DNA of 64,000 bases from Streptomyces sp. NBC_01381 (GCF_026340305.1 NZ_JAPEPI010000004.1:372001-436000), one strand, 5' to 3'; counted from the first letter of the stretch, positions 50,248 through 58,792 are shown. The notes: generated by a model from the sequence alone, not told the origin. Made by a program: numbers and translations.

Positions 50248-50652
50248 ATGGCAGCAGAGTCACCGGCGCAGACCGTGCAACGCTTGTTCCCGCTGCTCGC
50301 CGAGGGGAAGAGTGCGGAGGCGGCGGCCCTGTTCGCCGACTCGGTGTCGTTCTCGATCCCGCACCCGCCGGGCATTCCGTGGGTACCGGAGGTCGACTCG
50401 GCAGAGGGCATGCGGGCGTTCTTCGAACTGCTGCGGACCCACGTGCAGGCCAAGGAGTTCGACCTCCGCCAGGTCATCGCCGAGGGCGACGACGTGGTGC
50501 TCATCGGGCGCATGGTCTCCGAGGTCAAGAAGACGGGTCGGGACATCGACACCGCGTTCGCCCTGCACACCACGGTCCGGGACGGACGGATCACCCGCTA
50601 CCACCTCTACGAGGACAGCTACGCCGTTGCCAGGGCCTACTTCGACGACTGA
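50248..50652 (+). CDS. SnoaL-like/NTF2-fold protein
   Basis: Encodes 134 residues from the ATG at 50248 (cagtaaggtc upstream). The pattern QTVQRLFPLLAEGKSAEAAALFADSVSFSIP, then AFFELLRTHVQAKEFDLRQVIAEGDDVVLIGRM and a final DGRITRYHLYEDSYAVARAY, is that of SnoaL-like NTF2-fold proteins. Known members are polyketide cyclases, isomerases or binding proteins. It follows the TetR gene by 51 bases on the same strand and may share its promoter. Confidence 0.85.
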   Translation: MAAESPAQTVQRLFPLLAEGKSAEAAALFADSVSFSIPHPPGIPWVPEVDSAEGMRAFFELLRTHVQAKEFDLRQVIAEGDDVVLIGRMVSEVKKTGRDIDTAFALHTTVRDGRITRYHLYEDSYAVARAYFDD

Positions 50653-50750
50653 TCGTCAGGCGGGCTCGCTGAGACTTGGCTCGCCCGCGCTGTTCTGCCG
50701 ACGGCTAATCCCGGCCCGGCCGGGCTCGGCGATCACTACCGTCCAGTCTC

Positions 50751-51494
50751 ATGACGACGATGACGACGATTACGACGCACACGGTCGAGTACCCGGCCGA
50801 CGGCCTGACGATGATCGGGCGCCTCGCGCTCCCCGCCGGTGCCGACCGCAGGCCCGCGGTCCTGATCGGGCCCGAGGGGCCGGGCCTGAACGACTTCCAG
50901 CGCAGCCGGGCCGACGCCCTGGCCGAACTGGGATACGTGGCCCTGGCCTTCGACATCAACGGCGGGCGCTGGTTCACCGACCCACAGGAGATGCTGGCGC
51001 ACGTGACGCCGCTACTCGCCGACACCGACCGGATGCGGGGCATCGGCCATGCGGCACTCGACGTACTGCGCGCCGAGCCGCGCACCGACCCCGACCGGAT
51101 CGCCGCCATCGGCTACGGCACCGGGGGCGCGATCGCGCTGGAACTTGGCCGCGACGGGGTCGACCTGCGGGTGATCGGGACGGTCAACGCACTGACCACG
51201 GGCCGACCGGGGGAGGCGGCGCGCATCCGTTGCCCCGTGTGGGCCGGGGTCGGATCGGAGGACCCGATCATGCCCGCCGAGCAACGGGACGCCTTCGCCG
51301 CCGAGATGCAGGCCGCGGGCGTCGACTGGCGCCTCATGGTCTACGGCGGAGCCCTGCACGCCTTCCACCACCCGCCGGTCGACCACGAGCAGACCGTGCT
51401 CCCCGGCGTCGGCCACCACCCGCGGCACGCGCAGCGAGCCTGGCACGACGTCGTCGGCCTGCTCGCCGAGTGTCTGCCCGTAAGTTGCCCTTAG
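50751..51494 (+). CDS. Dienelactone-hydrolase-like protein lacking the nucleophile
   Basis: Encodes 247 residues in a DLH-type alpha/beta hydrolase fold. The strand-helix nucleophile elbow reads AAIGYGTGGAIALELG (residues 118-133). In active enzymes this is GYCFGG or GxSxG, with Cys or Ser at the third position. Here that position is Gly123, with Thr next. The acid in GVGSEDPIMP and the His in LHAFHHPP are kept. Without a nucleophile, hydrolysis is doubtful unless the neighbouring Thr acts. The 98-base gap before it suggests its own promoter. Confidence 0.8.
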   Translation: MTTMTTITTHTVEYPADGLTMIGRLALPAGADRRPAVLIGPEGPGLNDFQRSRADALAELGYVALAFDINGGRWFTDPQEMLAHVTPLLADTDRMRGIGHAALDVLRAEPRTDPDRIAAIGYGTGGAIALELGRDGVDLRVIGTVNALTTGRPGEAARIRCPVWAGVGSEDPIMPAEQRDAFAAEMQAAGVDWRLMVYGGALHAFHHPPVDHEQTVLPGVGHHPRHAQRAWHDVVGLLAECLPVSCP

Positions 51495-51525
51495 GTGGAG
51501 ACCGCGCCAGAGGCCGGCGGTCAGG

Positions 51526-51930
51526 CTAAGCCGTGGTGACCCGGTCCAGCCGTTCACGCAGGTTCGCGGCGAACTCCTCGGCCCGCGCCAGTTGCGTACG
51601 CAGCTTCTCCATCTGCTCGGACGCGCTCAGCTCGTAGGCGCGCACACGCTCCAGCAGGGCTTCCCGCTCACCGGCCGCCAGTTCCTCACCGGAGTCGAGG
51701 CGGTCGGTGGCGTCCAGCAGGTCGCGCATCTGGTCCAGGGTGAAGCCGAGCGGCTTCATGCGGCGAATGACCATGAGGCGGGCGACGTCGGCCTCGGTGT
51801 AGAGGCGGAAGCCGCCTTGGGAGCGGGCGGAGGGGATGACCAGGCCGGTCTCCTCGTAGTGCCGGATGGTGCGCAGCGAAAGCTCGGTCCGCGTGGCGAC
51901 CTCGCCGATCTGCATGTGCTCGCCGCTCAC
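51526..51930 (-). CDS. MerR family regulator
   Basis: Encodes 134 residues from the GTG at 51930, chosen because gaaagg lies ten bases upstream. A TTG at 51960 or ATG at 51915 is also possible. The winged HTH is IGEVATRTELSLRTIRHYEETGLV, then RLYTEADVARLMVIRRMKPLGFTLDQMRDLL. A long dimerisation coiled coil of about 60 residues ends the protein (LLERVRAYELSASEQMEKLRTQLARAEEFAANLRERL). No metal-binding cysteines, so it does not sense metals. Divergent from a SulP transporter, with a 24-bp palindrome between. Confidence 0.9.
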   Translation of the reverse strand: MSGEHMQIGEVATRTELSLRTIRHYEETGLVIPSARSQGGFRLYTEADVARLMVIRRMKPLGFTLDQMRDLLDATDRLDSGEELAAGEREALLERVRAYELSASEQMEKLRTQLARAEEFAANLRERLDRVTTA

Positions 51931-51990
51931 TACGTGGACACCTTTCTCTCCTGTCGCCAAGGCCGCAGGCGGCCGCCGGCCGACGTCGAT

Positions 51991-52014
51991 CTCTACCGTA
52001 ACGTTAGGGTAGAG
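51991..52014. promoter_or_regulatory. 24-bp near-perfect palindrome, likely MerR operator
   Basis: ctctaccgtaac is followed by gttagggtagag. The two 12-base arms are inverted copies with a single mismatched pair. It lies 61 bases upstream of the MerR gene and on the way to the divergent SulP gene. MerR proteins bind such long dyads between promoter elements. Confidence 0.8.
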
Positions 52015-52356
52015 TACGGGGTCGTCGGGGTCGGCTCCAAGCTGCCCCGCGCCACGGTGCGGGTCGGACCGACCCCCTCACCGCCAGCCGTGTCGGGGCC
52101 GATGATGCCCCCGGCGAAGACCGATGCCTGCAGGAGAGAGCGCGTGCGCATGCCCCAGACGCCCAGCGCCGCCGCCTGCCCGCCGTGAACGTTCGCCCCT
52201 GAAGCAGCCGCGCACACTCCTGCCCGCGCCCGCTGTGCCTTCTGACTTCGGCCCGCACCCGTACGTGGGCTTCGCAGATGGCCACCCCGGCCATCCGGCG
52301 CCTTCCGCACGCCCCCGACGACGGCCGGGTGTGCCCGAGCACGACAGGTACCCGTC
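52015..52356. other. Long leader region before sulP
   Basis: About 340 bases separate the MerR palindrome from the SulP TTG start. Both strands stay open for up to 60 codons, but I recognise no protein and see no strong hairpin. It may be an untranslated leader, or a small unrecognised gene. Confidence 0.35.
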
Positions 52357-53862
52357 TTGTCCACGTCCGCACTGTCCCCGGCCGCGCGCCTGCGTGGCCT
52401 GCGCCCCGACTGGCTGAACGACCCGAAGGTCTGGCGCACCGAGATCCTGGGCGGCCTCGTCGTCGCTCTCGCACTGATCCCCGAGGCGATCTCCTTCTCC
52501 ATCATCGCCGGAGTCGACCCCGCCATCGGCCTGTTCGCCTCGTTCACCATGGCCGTCACCATTTCGATCGTCGGCGGGCGCCGCGCGATGATCTCCGCAG
52601 CCACCGGCGCCGTCGCCCTGGTCATCGCCCCGCTCAACCGCGAACACGGCCTGGGCTACCTGGTCGCGGCGGTCATCCTTGCCGGTGTCTTCCAGATCGT
52701 CCTCGGAGCGCTCGGCGTCGCCAGGCTGATGCGGTTCGTACCCCGCTCGGTGATGGTCGGTTTCGTCAACTCCCTCGCCATTCTCGTCTTCGTGGCCCAG
52801 GTCCCGGAAATGCACGACGTGCCGTGGCCCGTCTACCCGCTGCTCGCCGGCGGCCTCGCACTCATGGTGTTCTTCCCGAAGGTCACCAAGTCGATCCCGG
52901 CGCCGCTCGTCTCCATCGTCATCCTCACCGTGATCACGGTCGCCGCGGGCATCGCGGTGCCCACGGTCGGCGACAAGGGTGAGCTGCCGTCGTCACTGCC
53001 GGTGCCGGGCCTGCCCGACGTGCCCTTCACCATGGACACCCTCACCACCATCGCGCCGTACGCCCTCGCCATGGCGCTGGTCGGTCTGATGGAGTCGCTG
53101 ATGACGGCCAAGCTGGTCGACGAGATCACCGACACCCACTCCTCGAAGACCCGCGAGTCCATCGGCCAGGGCATCGCCAACATCGTCACGGGATTCTTCG
53201 GCGGCATGGGCGGCTGCGCCATGATCGGCCAGACGATGATCAACGTGAAGGTGTCCGGCGCGCGCACCCGCCTGTCCACCTTCCTGGCGGGGGCGTTCCT
53301 GATGGTGCTGTGCATCGTCTTCGGGCCGGTCGTCTCCGACATCCCCATGGCCGCTCTCGTCGCCGTGATGGTCATGGTGTCCTTCGCGACCTTCGACTGG
53401 CACTCCATCGCCCCCAAGACCCTCAAGCGGATGCCCGCGGGGGAGATCGCCGTCATGGTCGTCACGGTTGTCTGTGTGGTCGCCACCGGCAATCTCGCCA
53501 TCGGCGTCGTCGTCGGCTCTCTCACCGCGATGGTCATCTTCGCCAAGCGCGTGGCTCACCTCGCCAACGTCACCTCAGTCACCGACCCCGACGGCGACAG
53601 CGTGGTCTACTCCGTGACCGGCGAGCTGTTCTTCGCCTCGTCCAACGACCTCGTCGGCCAGTTCAACTACGCCACCGACCCCGACAAGGTCGTCATCGAC
53701 CTGACGGCGGCCCACATCTGGGACGCCTCGTCCGTGGCCGCGCTGGACGCCATCGAGACGAAGTACGCCCAGCGCGGCAAGAAGGTCGAGATCATCGGCC
53801 TGAACAGCCCGAGCGCCCAGATCCACGAAAAGCTCAGCGGCGAACTCACGGGCAGCAAATGA
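52357..53862 (+). CDS. SulP family anion transporter with STAS domain
   Basis: Encodes 501 residues from a TTG start. About ten to twelve membrane helices with the SulP signatures: LGGLVVALALIPEAISFSIIAGV at the start and GFFGGMGGCAMIGQTMINVKVSGARTRLSTFLAGAFL in the middle. The C-terminal STAS domain (about 400-495) ends with VVIDLTAAHIWDASSVAALD. Members carry sulfate, bicarbonate or other anions. The divergent MerR gene is a likely regulator. The distance from the palindrome to the start is long (343 bases). Confidence 0.93.
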   Translation: MSTSALSPAARLRGLRPDWLNDPKVWRTEILGGLVVALALIPEAISFSIIAGVDPAIGLFASFTMAVTISIVGGRRAMISAATGAVALVIAPLNREHGLGYLVAAVILAGVFQIVLGALGVARLMRFVPRSVMVGFVNSLAILVFVAQVPEMHDVPWPVYPLLAGGLALMVFFPKVTKSIPAPLVSIVILTVITVAAGIAVPTVGDKGELPSSLPVPGLPDVPFTMDTLTTIAPYALAMALVGLMESLMTAKLVDEITDTHSSKTRESIGQGIANIVTGFFGGMGGCAMIGQTMINVKVSGARTRLSTFLAGAFLMVLCIVFGPVVSDIPMAALVAVMVMVSFATFDWHSIAPKTLKRMPAGEIAVMVVTVVCVVATGNLAIGVVVGSLTAMVIFAKRVAHLANVTSVTDPDGDSVVYSVTGELFFASSNDLVGQFNYATDPDKVVIDLTAAHIWDASSVAALDAIETKYAQRGKKVEIIGLNSPSAQIHEKLSGELTGSK

Positions 53863-53902
53863 CCGATGCCCCGGGCTGGCTGGCCACTGCCGCCTGGTCT
53901 TA

Positions 53903-54253
53903 TTGGCGGTCGTCTTCTACGGCGCGGCGACGGTGGCCGAGGTCATCGTGTACGTCGTGCCGCGCGCCGAGAACGGCGCGGTACGGGTGCTCGATGCCAC
54001 GCTGGGCCGCGTGCCGTTCGTCCCGCTGTGGTGCGTGAGTCCGCTCGCGCTGGTGCGGGAGGGCGACACGGCGTACTACCGGGCGCGCGTGGACCGGCGT
54101 ATCGAGATACTTCCGGGGCGTGGGCGTGGGTTATGTCCTGAGCGTCGCGTCGGAGCTACCTGCGGATCGCCCCGATCGGGCCTCTTCTCCCGCCCCCTCC
54201 GCCCGCTCCGTCAGCACACGGACGAGATGCTCCCCGACTTGATAGGCAAGTGA
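53903..54253 (+). CDS. Doubtful membrane-associated small protein, perhaps degraded
   Basis: From a TTG at 53903 the frame encodes AVVFYGAATVAEVIVYVVPRAENGAVRVLDATLGRVPFVPLWCVSP, which looks like a real membrane-associated protein. From about residue 72 it turns into Arg/Ser/Gly-rich sequence (GRGRGLCPERRVG) that looks out of frame. The promoter of the ArsR gene overlaps its end. The first 70 residues may be a leftover of a larger gene. Confidence 0.35.
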   Translation: MAVVFYGAATVAEVIVYVVPRAENGAVRVLDATLGRVPFVPLWCVSPLALVREGDTAYYRARVDRRIEILPGRGRGLCPERRVGATCGSPRSGLFSRPLRPLRQHTDEMLPDLIGK

Positions 54254-54268
54254 GTGTTTGCCTATCCT
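54239..54268 (+). promoter_or_regulatory. ArsR promoter with built-in operator
   Basis: A -35 box ttgata (54239-54244), 18-bp spacer and -10 box tatcct (54263-54268) place the transcription start at about 54275. Perfect 9-base inverted arms gataggcaa (54241-54249) and ttgcctatc (54258-54266) overlap both boxes. A regulator bound there would block RNA polymerase. Confidence 0.85.
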
Positions 54269-54274
54269 GGGGTC

Positions 54275-54577
54275 GTGGCCGACGACCTTTTCAAAGCCTT
54301 GGCCGACCCCACCCGCCGCATCATCCTCGACGAGCTCACGGAGAAGTCCGGACAGACACTGTTCGAGATCTGCTCGCGGCTGAGCATGAAGCATCAGCTG
54401 GGCATCTCGCGCCAGGGGGTCTCCCAGCACCTTGCCGTGCTGGAGGCCGCCGGGCTCGTCGAGACCAGGCGGGAGGGCCGCTACAAGTTCCACGACCTGA
54501 ACACGGCCCCGCTGCGGCAGATCGCCGAGCGATGGCCCGCGCCCGATCCCCCCGGACCGCAGGAGAGCACTCCATGA
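54275..54577 (+). CDS. ArsR family regulator
   Basis: Encodes 100 residues. The start GTG at 54275 coincides with the predicted transcription start, so the mRNA is probably leaderless; no ribosome site is visible. The winged HTH reads LFKALADPTRRIILDELTEKSGQTLFEICSRL ... ISRQGVSQHLAVLEAAGLVETRREGRYKFHDL. There are no metal-binding ELCVC-type cysteines. The stop overlaps the VOC gene start as ATGA. The pair forms an autoregulated two-gene operon common in actinomycetes. Confidence 0.92.
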   Translation: MADDLFKALADPTRRIILDELTEKSGQTLFEICSRLSMKHQLGISRQGVSQHLAVLEAAGLVETRREGRYKFHDLNTAPLRQIAERWPAPDPPGPQESTP

Positions 54578-54966
54578 AGATCCACATGACCAGCGTCTTC
54601 GTCGACGACCAGGCCAAGGCCCTGAGCTTCTACACCGAGGTCCTCGGCTTTGTGAAGAAGTACGACGTCCCGCTGGGCGAGAAGGACCGGTGGCTGACCG
54701 TCGTATCGCCCGACGAGCCCGGCGGCACCGAACTCCTCCTGGAGCCCGCCGGTCACCCGGCCGTCAAGACGTACCGCGACGCGCTCGTCCAGGACGGCAT
54801 CCCGCTCGCCCAGTTCGCCGTCGACGACGTGCGGGCCGAGTACGAGCGCCTGCACGGCCTCGGTGTCCGCTTCACCCAGGAGCCCCTGGAGATGGGCCCC
54901 GTCACCACCGCCGTCTTCGACGACACCTGCGGCAACCTGATCCAGATCGCGACGCAGCCGCAGTAG
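54574..54966 (+). CDS. VOC family protein (glyoxalase-like)
   Basis: Encodes 130 residues. MKIHMTSVFVDDQAKALSFYTEVLGFVKKYD and VFDDTCGNLIQIATQPQ are the two ends of a two-module VOC fold. The metal-ligand positions (His4 and the final strand Gln) are only partly acid/His, so it may be a binding protein. It is translated together with the ArsR regulator (ATGA overlap), so its expression depends on the operator at 54241-54266. Confidence 0.9.
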   Translation: MKIHMTSVFVDDQAKALSFYTEVLGFVKKYDVPLGEKDRWLTVVSPDEPGGTELLLEPAGHPAVKTYRDALVQDGIPLAQFAVDDVRAEYERLHGLGVRFTQEPLEMGPVTTAVFDDTCGNLIQIATQPQ

Positions 54967-54975
54967 CCGCCCGGC

Positions 54976-55665
54976 TCAGTCGGTGCCCGGGCCGTAGTGC
55001 GCGGCGATGTCTTTGGAGGAGGCCCACCGGCTGGAGGCGGGTTCCTGCGGCCAGCCGTCGGGCGAGTCCTGCCACTCCTCCTGCCGACCGTATGGCAACA
55101 GGTCGATCAGCGGGAAGGTGTGGCTGAGCTGCTCGGCTCCACGGCCGGTGGTGTGCCAGGTGCGATAGACGGTGTCGCCGTCGCGCAGAAACACATTGAA
55201 GGCGAATCCTCCACCGGGCGGTGCGCCGACATCCGTTCCGAACGGGCTGTTCGCGGTGGAATACCAGGTCATTTTGTTCCCGACCCGTCGCTTGTAGGCG
55301 AGTGCCTCGTCGATCGGGCCCTGGGTGACGATGACGAACCGGGCATCGTAATTGTCCAGGAATTCCAACCGGGTGAACTGCGAGGTGAGCCCCGTGCAGC
55401 CCGGGCACTGCCATTGCTCGCCGGGAAACCACATGTGGTTGTAGACGATCAGCTGCGGCTTGCCTTCGAAGATGTCCGCCAGCCGAATCGGTCCGCCCTC
55501 GCCCTCAAGGGTGTAGTCGGGCATCTTGACCATCGGCAGACGGCGGCGCTGCGCGGCGATCGCGTCGAGTTCCCGTGTCGCGGCCTTCTCCCGAATGCGC
55601 AGGGCATCGAGCTCGTGCTGCCAGGTGTCGGCGTCGGCGACGGGAGGTAGTGCGTTTGCGCTCAT
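54976..55665 (-). CDS. DUF899 thioredoxin-like protein
   Basis: Encodes 229 residues. The family markers are plain: QRRRLPMVKMPDYTLEGEGG, LIVYNHMWFPGEQWQCPGCTGL, FVIVTQGPIDEALAYKRRVGNKMTWYSTANSPFGTDVG and VFLRDGDTVYRTWHTTGRGAEQL. DUF899 proteins have a thioredoxin-like fold with a C-P-G-C active site (CPGCT here), so a redox role is possible though unproven. The gene converges on the VOC gene with nine bases between stops. Confidence 0.92.
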   Translation of the reverse strand: MSANALPPVADADTWQHELDALRIREKAATRELDAIAAQRRRLPMVKMPDYTLEGEGGPIRLADIFEGKPQLIVYNHMWFPGEQWQCPGCTGLTSQFTRLEFLDNYDARFVIVTQGPIDEALAYKRRVGNKMTWYSTANSPFGTDVGAPPGGGFAFNVFLRDGDTVYRTWHTTGRGAEQLSHTFPLIDLLPYGRQEEWQDSPDGWPQEPASSRWASSKDIAAHYGPGTD

Positions 55666-55831
55666 GGTCCCTCACTGATCCTGTGTACGGCTTGCGGTGT
55701 GTGGGTGTAGACCCCGCCCGTTCGTCGAACTCATCGGTGGCAGGTCATTCCCGTCGCTGTCCCCTGCACGGCAGGCGCATGCGGGAGGTCCGGGTCAGCC
55801 GAGTGCCGTCGGTGTGAGGCATCATGCTGGC

Positions 55832-56587
55832 ATGAATGATCATCGGGGGCATTACCAGCATCATGCTCAGCAACAGACACCGCACGGCGGGCAGGCGCCA
55901 CCAGCACCACATCCCTACGCGCGGCAGACGCCGTACGCACACCAAACGCCCTACGGGCAACCCGCGCCTTATGGGCAACCCGCACCTTACGGAGATCCGC
56001 CGGCGTACGGAGACCCGTCGGCGTACGGAGACCCGTCGGCGTACGGAGACCCGTCGGCGTACGGAGACCCGCCGGCGTACGGAACGCCGAACTCCCCAGC
56101 CTCGACGCCCCCTTCAGGGCAGAACCCGTCGAGCCGGCTGCCGGCCCTGGCAGGGGACGCGCGCCGGTACCTCGCAGTGACCGTCGACCTGATAGTCGCC
56201 CTGTACGGCGCGGTGGCAATCGCCGGCCTGGTCCCGGAGTCCAGCCCGTGGTGGACCCTGTACGCCCTCATACCGGCGGTGTCCTTCACCAATCAGTGCG
56301 TCCTGACGCTGCTGTTCCGCGGCAGTGTCGGCAAGCTGCTCTTCGGCATCCGCGTGATGCGTGCCGCCGACGCGGGTCGCCCCGGCCCGATCCGTGCCCT
56401 GAACCGCTGGCTCGCCGGACTGTGCTGGCTTCCGCTGCAGCCCTGGTACTGGCTCCGGGAGAACTTCGGCGGCAGTACGGAGAACTCGGTGAAGAAGAGC
56501 TGGACCGGCGAGCTCTACGACACGGACATCGCCGGACTCCGCGCCGTACGCCGTAAGGACCTCGCCGCCTGGCAGCGGGGTCACTGA
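55832..56587 (+). CDS. RDD-family membrane protein with tandem-repeat N-terminus
   Basis: Encodes 251 residues from the ATG at 55832. Residues 1-95 are His/Gln/Pro/Tyr-rich and include a YGQPAP pair and five YGDP(P/S)A units encoded by 18-bp tandem repeats. The C-terminal RDD domain (about 108-235) has three hydrophobic segments and the conserved LFRGSVGKLLFGIRV and LRENFGG marks. RDD proteins are small transporters or membrane-stress proteins. The Pro-rich head probably lies in the cytoplasm and may differ in length between strains. Confidence 0.88.
   Translation: MNDHRGHYQHHAQQQTPHGGQAPPAPHPYARQTPYAHQTPYGQPAPYGQPAPYGDPPAYGDPSAYGDPSAYGDPSAYGDPPAYGTPNSPASTPPSGQNPSSRLPALAGDARRYLAVTVDLIVALYGAVAIAGLVPESSPWWTLYALIPAVSFTNQCVLTLLFRGSVGKLLFGIRVMRAADAGRPGPIRALNRWLAGLCWLPLQPWYWLRENFGGSTENSVKKSWTGELYDTDIAGLRAVRRKDLAAWQRGH
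55988..56077 (+). repeat. Five 18-bp tandem repeats inside the RDD gene
   Basis: Units of tacggagacccgtcggcg type begin at 55988, 56006, 56024, 56042 and 56060. The middle three are identical and the outer two differ at one or two positions. Each encodes Tyr-Gly-Asp-Pro-Ser/Pro-Ala. A sixth, broken unit follows. Confidence 0.95.
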
Positions 56588-56763
56588 ACCCTGTAGACCC
56601 GCAGCTTCGAGGGCCCGCCGCCCTTCCCGGGCAGCGGGCCGTCCCGTCCCGGCCCCCGGCAGAAGGCTGAAAGCCACTCAACCACCCTGTGGGCGGGCAA
56701 CCTTCGCGCACACCGCCCGGGTCCCTCCCGTCGATCGTCATCAACGAGCGAGAGGGACGGCAC

Positions 56764-57939
56764 ATGGCAACCCGCACGATGAGATTCGGCTTGGCGGCCA
56801 CGGCGGCGGCAGCAGCCATGACGGCGTCGTCATTCGCAGCGCCCGCCGTGGCGGACCCCGCTGCTGCCTCCGCCCTCGCCCCTGACAGAGACCGCCACCG
56901 GTCGACCCAGCAGGCCATGGACGCCGCCGTCAAGGACGGCGTGCCCGGAGTGACCGGCCAGGCGATGGACAAGTACGGGACCTGGAACGGCACTTCGGGC
57001 GTCGGAAACCTGAAGACCCAGCAGCCGCGCGGCGCCAAGGACCGCTACCGCGTCGCCAGCACCACCAAGACCTTCGTGTCGACCGTGCTGCTCCAGCTGG
57101 AGGCGGAGGGGGAGATCCGGCTCGACGACACCGTCGAGCGGTGGCTGCCCGGCGTCGTCCACGGGCATGGCCATGACGGCGGCAAGATCACCGTACGCCA
57201 ACTCCTCAACCACACCAGCGGTATCTACAACTGGACCCTGGACCCGGAGATCCAACGGACGCTGTTCGGCAAGGAGTTCCTCAAACACCGCCATCGCACC
57301 TGGACCCCCGAGCAGCAGGTGCGGATCGCCATGCGCCATGAGCCGAGATTCGCGCCGGGCCAGGGCTGGAACTACTCCGACACCAACTACATCGTGGCCG
57401 GAATGATCATCAAGAAGGTCACCGGCCAGTCGTACGGGGACGAGATCCGCCGGCGCATCATCGAGCCACTCGACCTGAAGGCCACGAGCCTGCCCGGTAC
57501 CGACTCGCAGTTGCCGCAGCCGAGCAGCCGGGCCTACTCGACATTGCGGGACCCGGAAGGGAAGAAGACGTACGACGTCACCGAGTACAACCCGTCCGTC
57601 GCCGGCACGGCGGGCGAGATGATCTCCGACTCGGCGGATCTGAACCGCTTCTTCACGGCACTGATGCGCGGCAAGCTGCTGCCGAAGCAGCAGCTTGCCG
57701 AGATGATGACGACCGTCCCGATGGACGAGGAGAACCCAGACCTCCGTTACGGCCTCGGCCTCCGCCGGTCCAAGGCGAGTTGCGGCAAGGAAGTCTGGGC
57801 ACACGGCGGCAGCTTCCACGGCACGGTCGCGGTCGGCGCGACGACCCGCGACGGCAGCCACGCACTGGCGGCCAACTTCAACGGCGAATGGGCCGGCGAC
57901 ATCGAGGCCGTCATCGACGCCGAGTTCTGCGGCAAGTGA
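56764..57939 (+). CDS. Secreted serine hydrolase / D-Ala-D-Ala carboxypeptidase-like
   Basis: Encodes 391 residues from the ATG at 56764, with gagagggac upstream. A signal peptide ends near residue 31 (AAPAVADPAA). The SxxK motif is STTK (RVASTTKTFVSTVLLQ), the second motif YSD (WNYSDTNYIVAGMI) and the third HGG (VWAHGGSFHG). LLNHTSGIYNW and IEPLDLKATSLP are typical. Two late cysteines (KASCGKE, EFCGK) may form a disulfide. It resembles R61-type DD-peptidases. The 3-prime end faces the LysR pseudogene. Confidence 0.93.
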   Translation: MATRTMRFGLAATAAAAAMTASSFAAPAVADPAAASALAPDRDRHRSTQQAMDAAVKDGVPGVTGQAMDKYGTWNGTSGVGNLKTQQPRGAKDRYRVASTTKTFVSTVLLQLEAEGEIRLDDTVERWLPGVVHGHGHDGGKITVRQLLNHTSGIYNWTLDPEIQRTLFGKEFLKHRHRTWTPEQQVRIAMRHEPRFAPGQGWNYSDTNYIVAGMIIKKVTGQSYGDEIRRRIIEPLDLKATSLPGTDSQLPQPSSRAYSTLRDPEGKKTYDVTEYNPSVAGTAGEMISDSADLNRFFTALMRGKLLPKQQLAEMMTTVPMDEENPDLRYGLGLRRSKASCGKEVWAHGGSFHGTVAVGATTRDGSHALAANFNGEWAGDIEAVIDAEFCGK

Positions 57940-57940
57940 G

Positions 57941-58681
57941 CCCGGCGGAAAGCGCTGCTGCCGAGGTGCGCCAGATCAGCGCCCAGCGGGCGGGCGGGGC
58001 GTCGCGGAGCGGTACGTAGGCGACGTCCCGGCCGGGCGAAGTACCGGGTGGCCTGGAGGTGGACCGGTGAGACGGCCTTGCCGGTGGACAGGATGGGCAG
58101 CATCTCCAGGAAGTCGCGGGCGGTCGGCCCGGCCGGGACGGGACGGCCGGCGGGAGTGTGCGTCGGCACCATGGCCGCACGCCAGTACGCGGGTGCGGCG
58201 CCGCCGATGGTGACCTGGTCGGCGAGATCCTCGAGGGGCGCCTACCCCTGGCGCGCCAACGGGTGGTTGGAGGAGACGGCGAGCACGACCGGTTCGACGT
58301 GGATGGCGGGACCCACCGTCAGTTCGGGCTCCTGGATGGGGGACCACACCATGACGAGATCGAGGTCTCCGGCCCGAAGCCCGGCGTACGGGTCGGAGAA
58401 GCCGATGGAGCGGATCTGCGCTTCCACCCTGGGGCGGACGGCGGCGTACGCGTCGAAGTAGGGCCGCAGGTCGTCCACATTGGCGGCAATCATGCCCACG
58501 CGCAGTACGACGTGCGTCCCCCGGGCCGCCTGCTCGGCGCGCCGCAGGCTCTCTTGGATCTGGCGGTGGGCCGCTCCCAGGTCGTTGATCAGGAAGGGGT
58601 GATGTGCAGTCGCTGCGTGGTTCTCCCGAAGTGCAGCTCTTCGGCGAGCACCACCAGAATCTCGATGTCCCGCAACTCCAC
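57941..58681 (-). pseudogene. Decayed LysR family regulator
   Basis: From a GTG at 58681 the reverse strand reads VELRDIEILVVLAEELHFGRTTQRLHITP, a LysR start. It then jumps to INDLGAAHRQIQESLRRAEQA, skipping about 45 residues of the recognition helix and wing. The effector domain follows (LRVGMIAANVDDLRPYFDAYAAV; LDLVMVWSPIQEP), with an in-frame TAG at 58242-58244 and a further frameshift near 58030 before DVAYVPLRDAPPARWALIW. Three separate lesions show it is long dead. Confidence 0.85.
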
Positions 58682-58792
58682 AGCGCCCCCTTCATCCGCC
58701 CGTTCGGCGACGCGTCACGCTACCTCTCGGCAGCCGGGACCGTGAAGCTGGTCGGCCCTCGTCCATCCACTGGCGCGTTCGGCCCGCACCAT

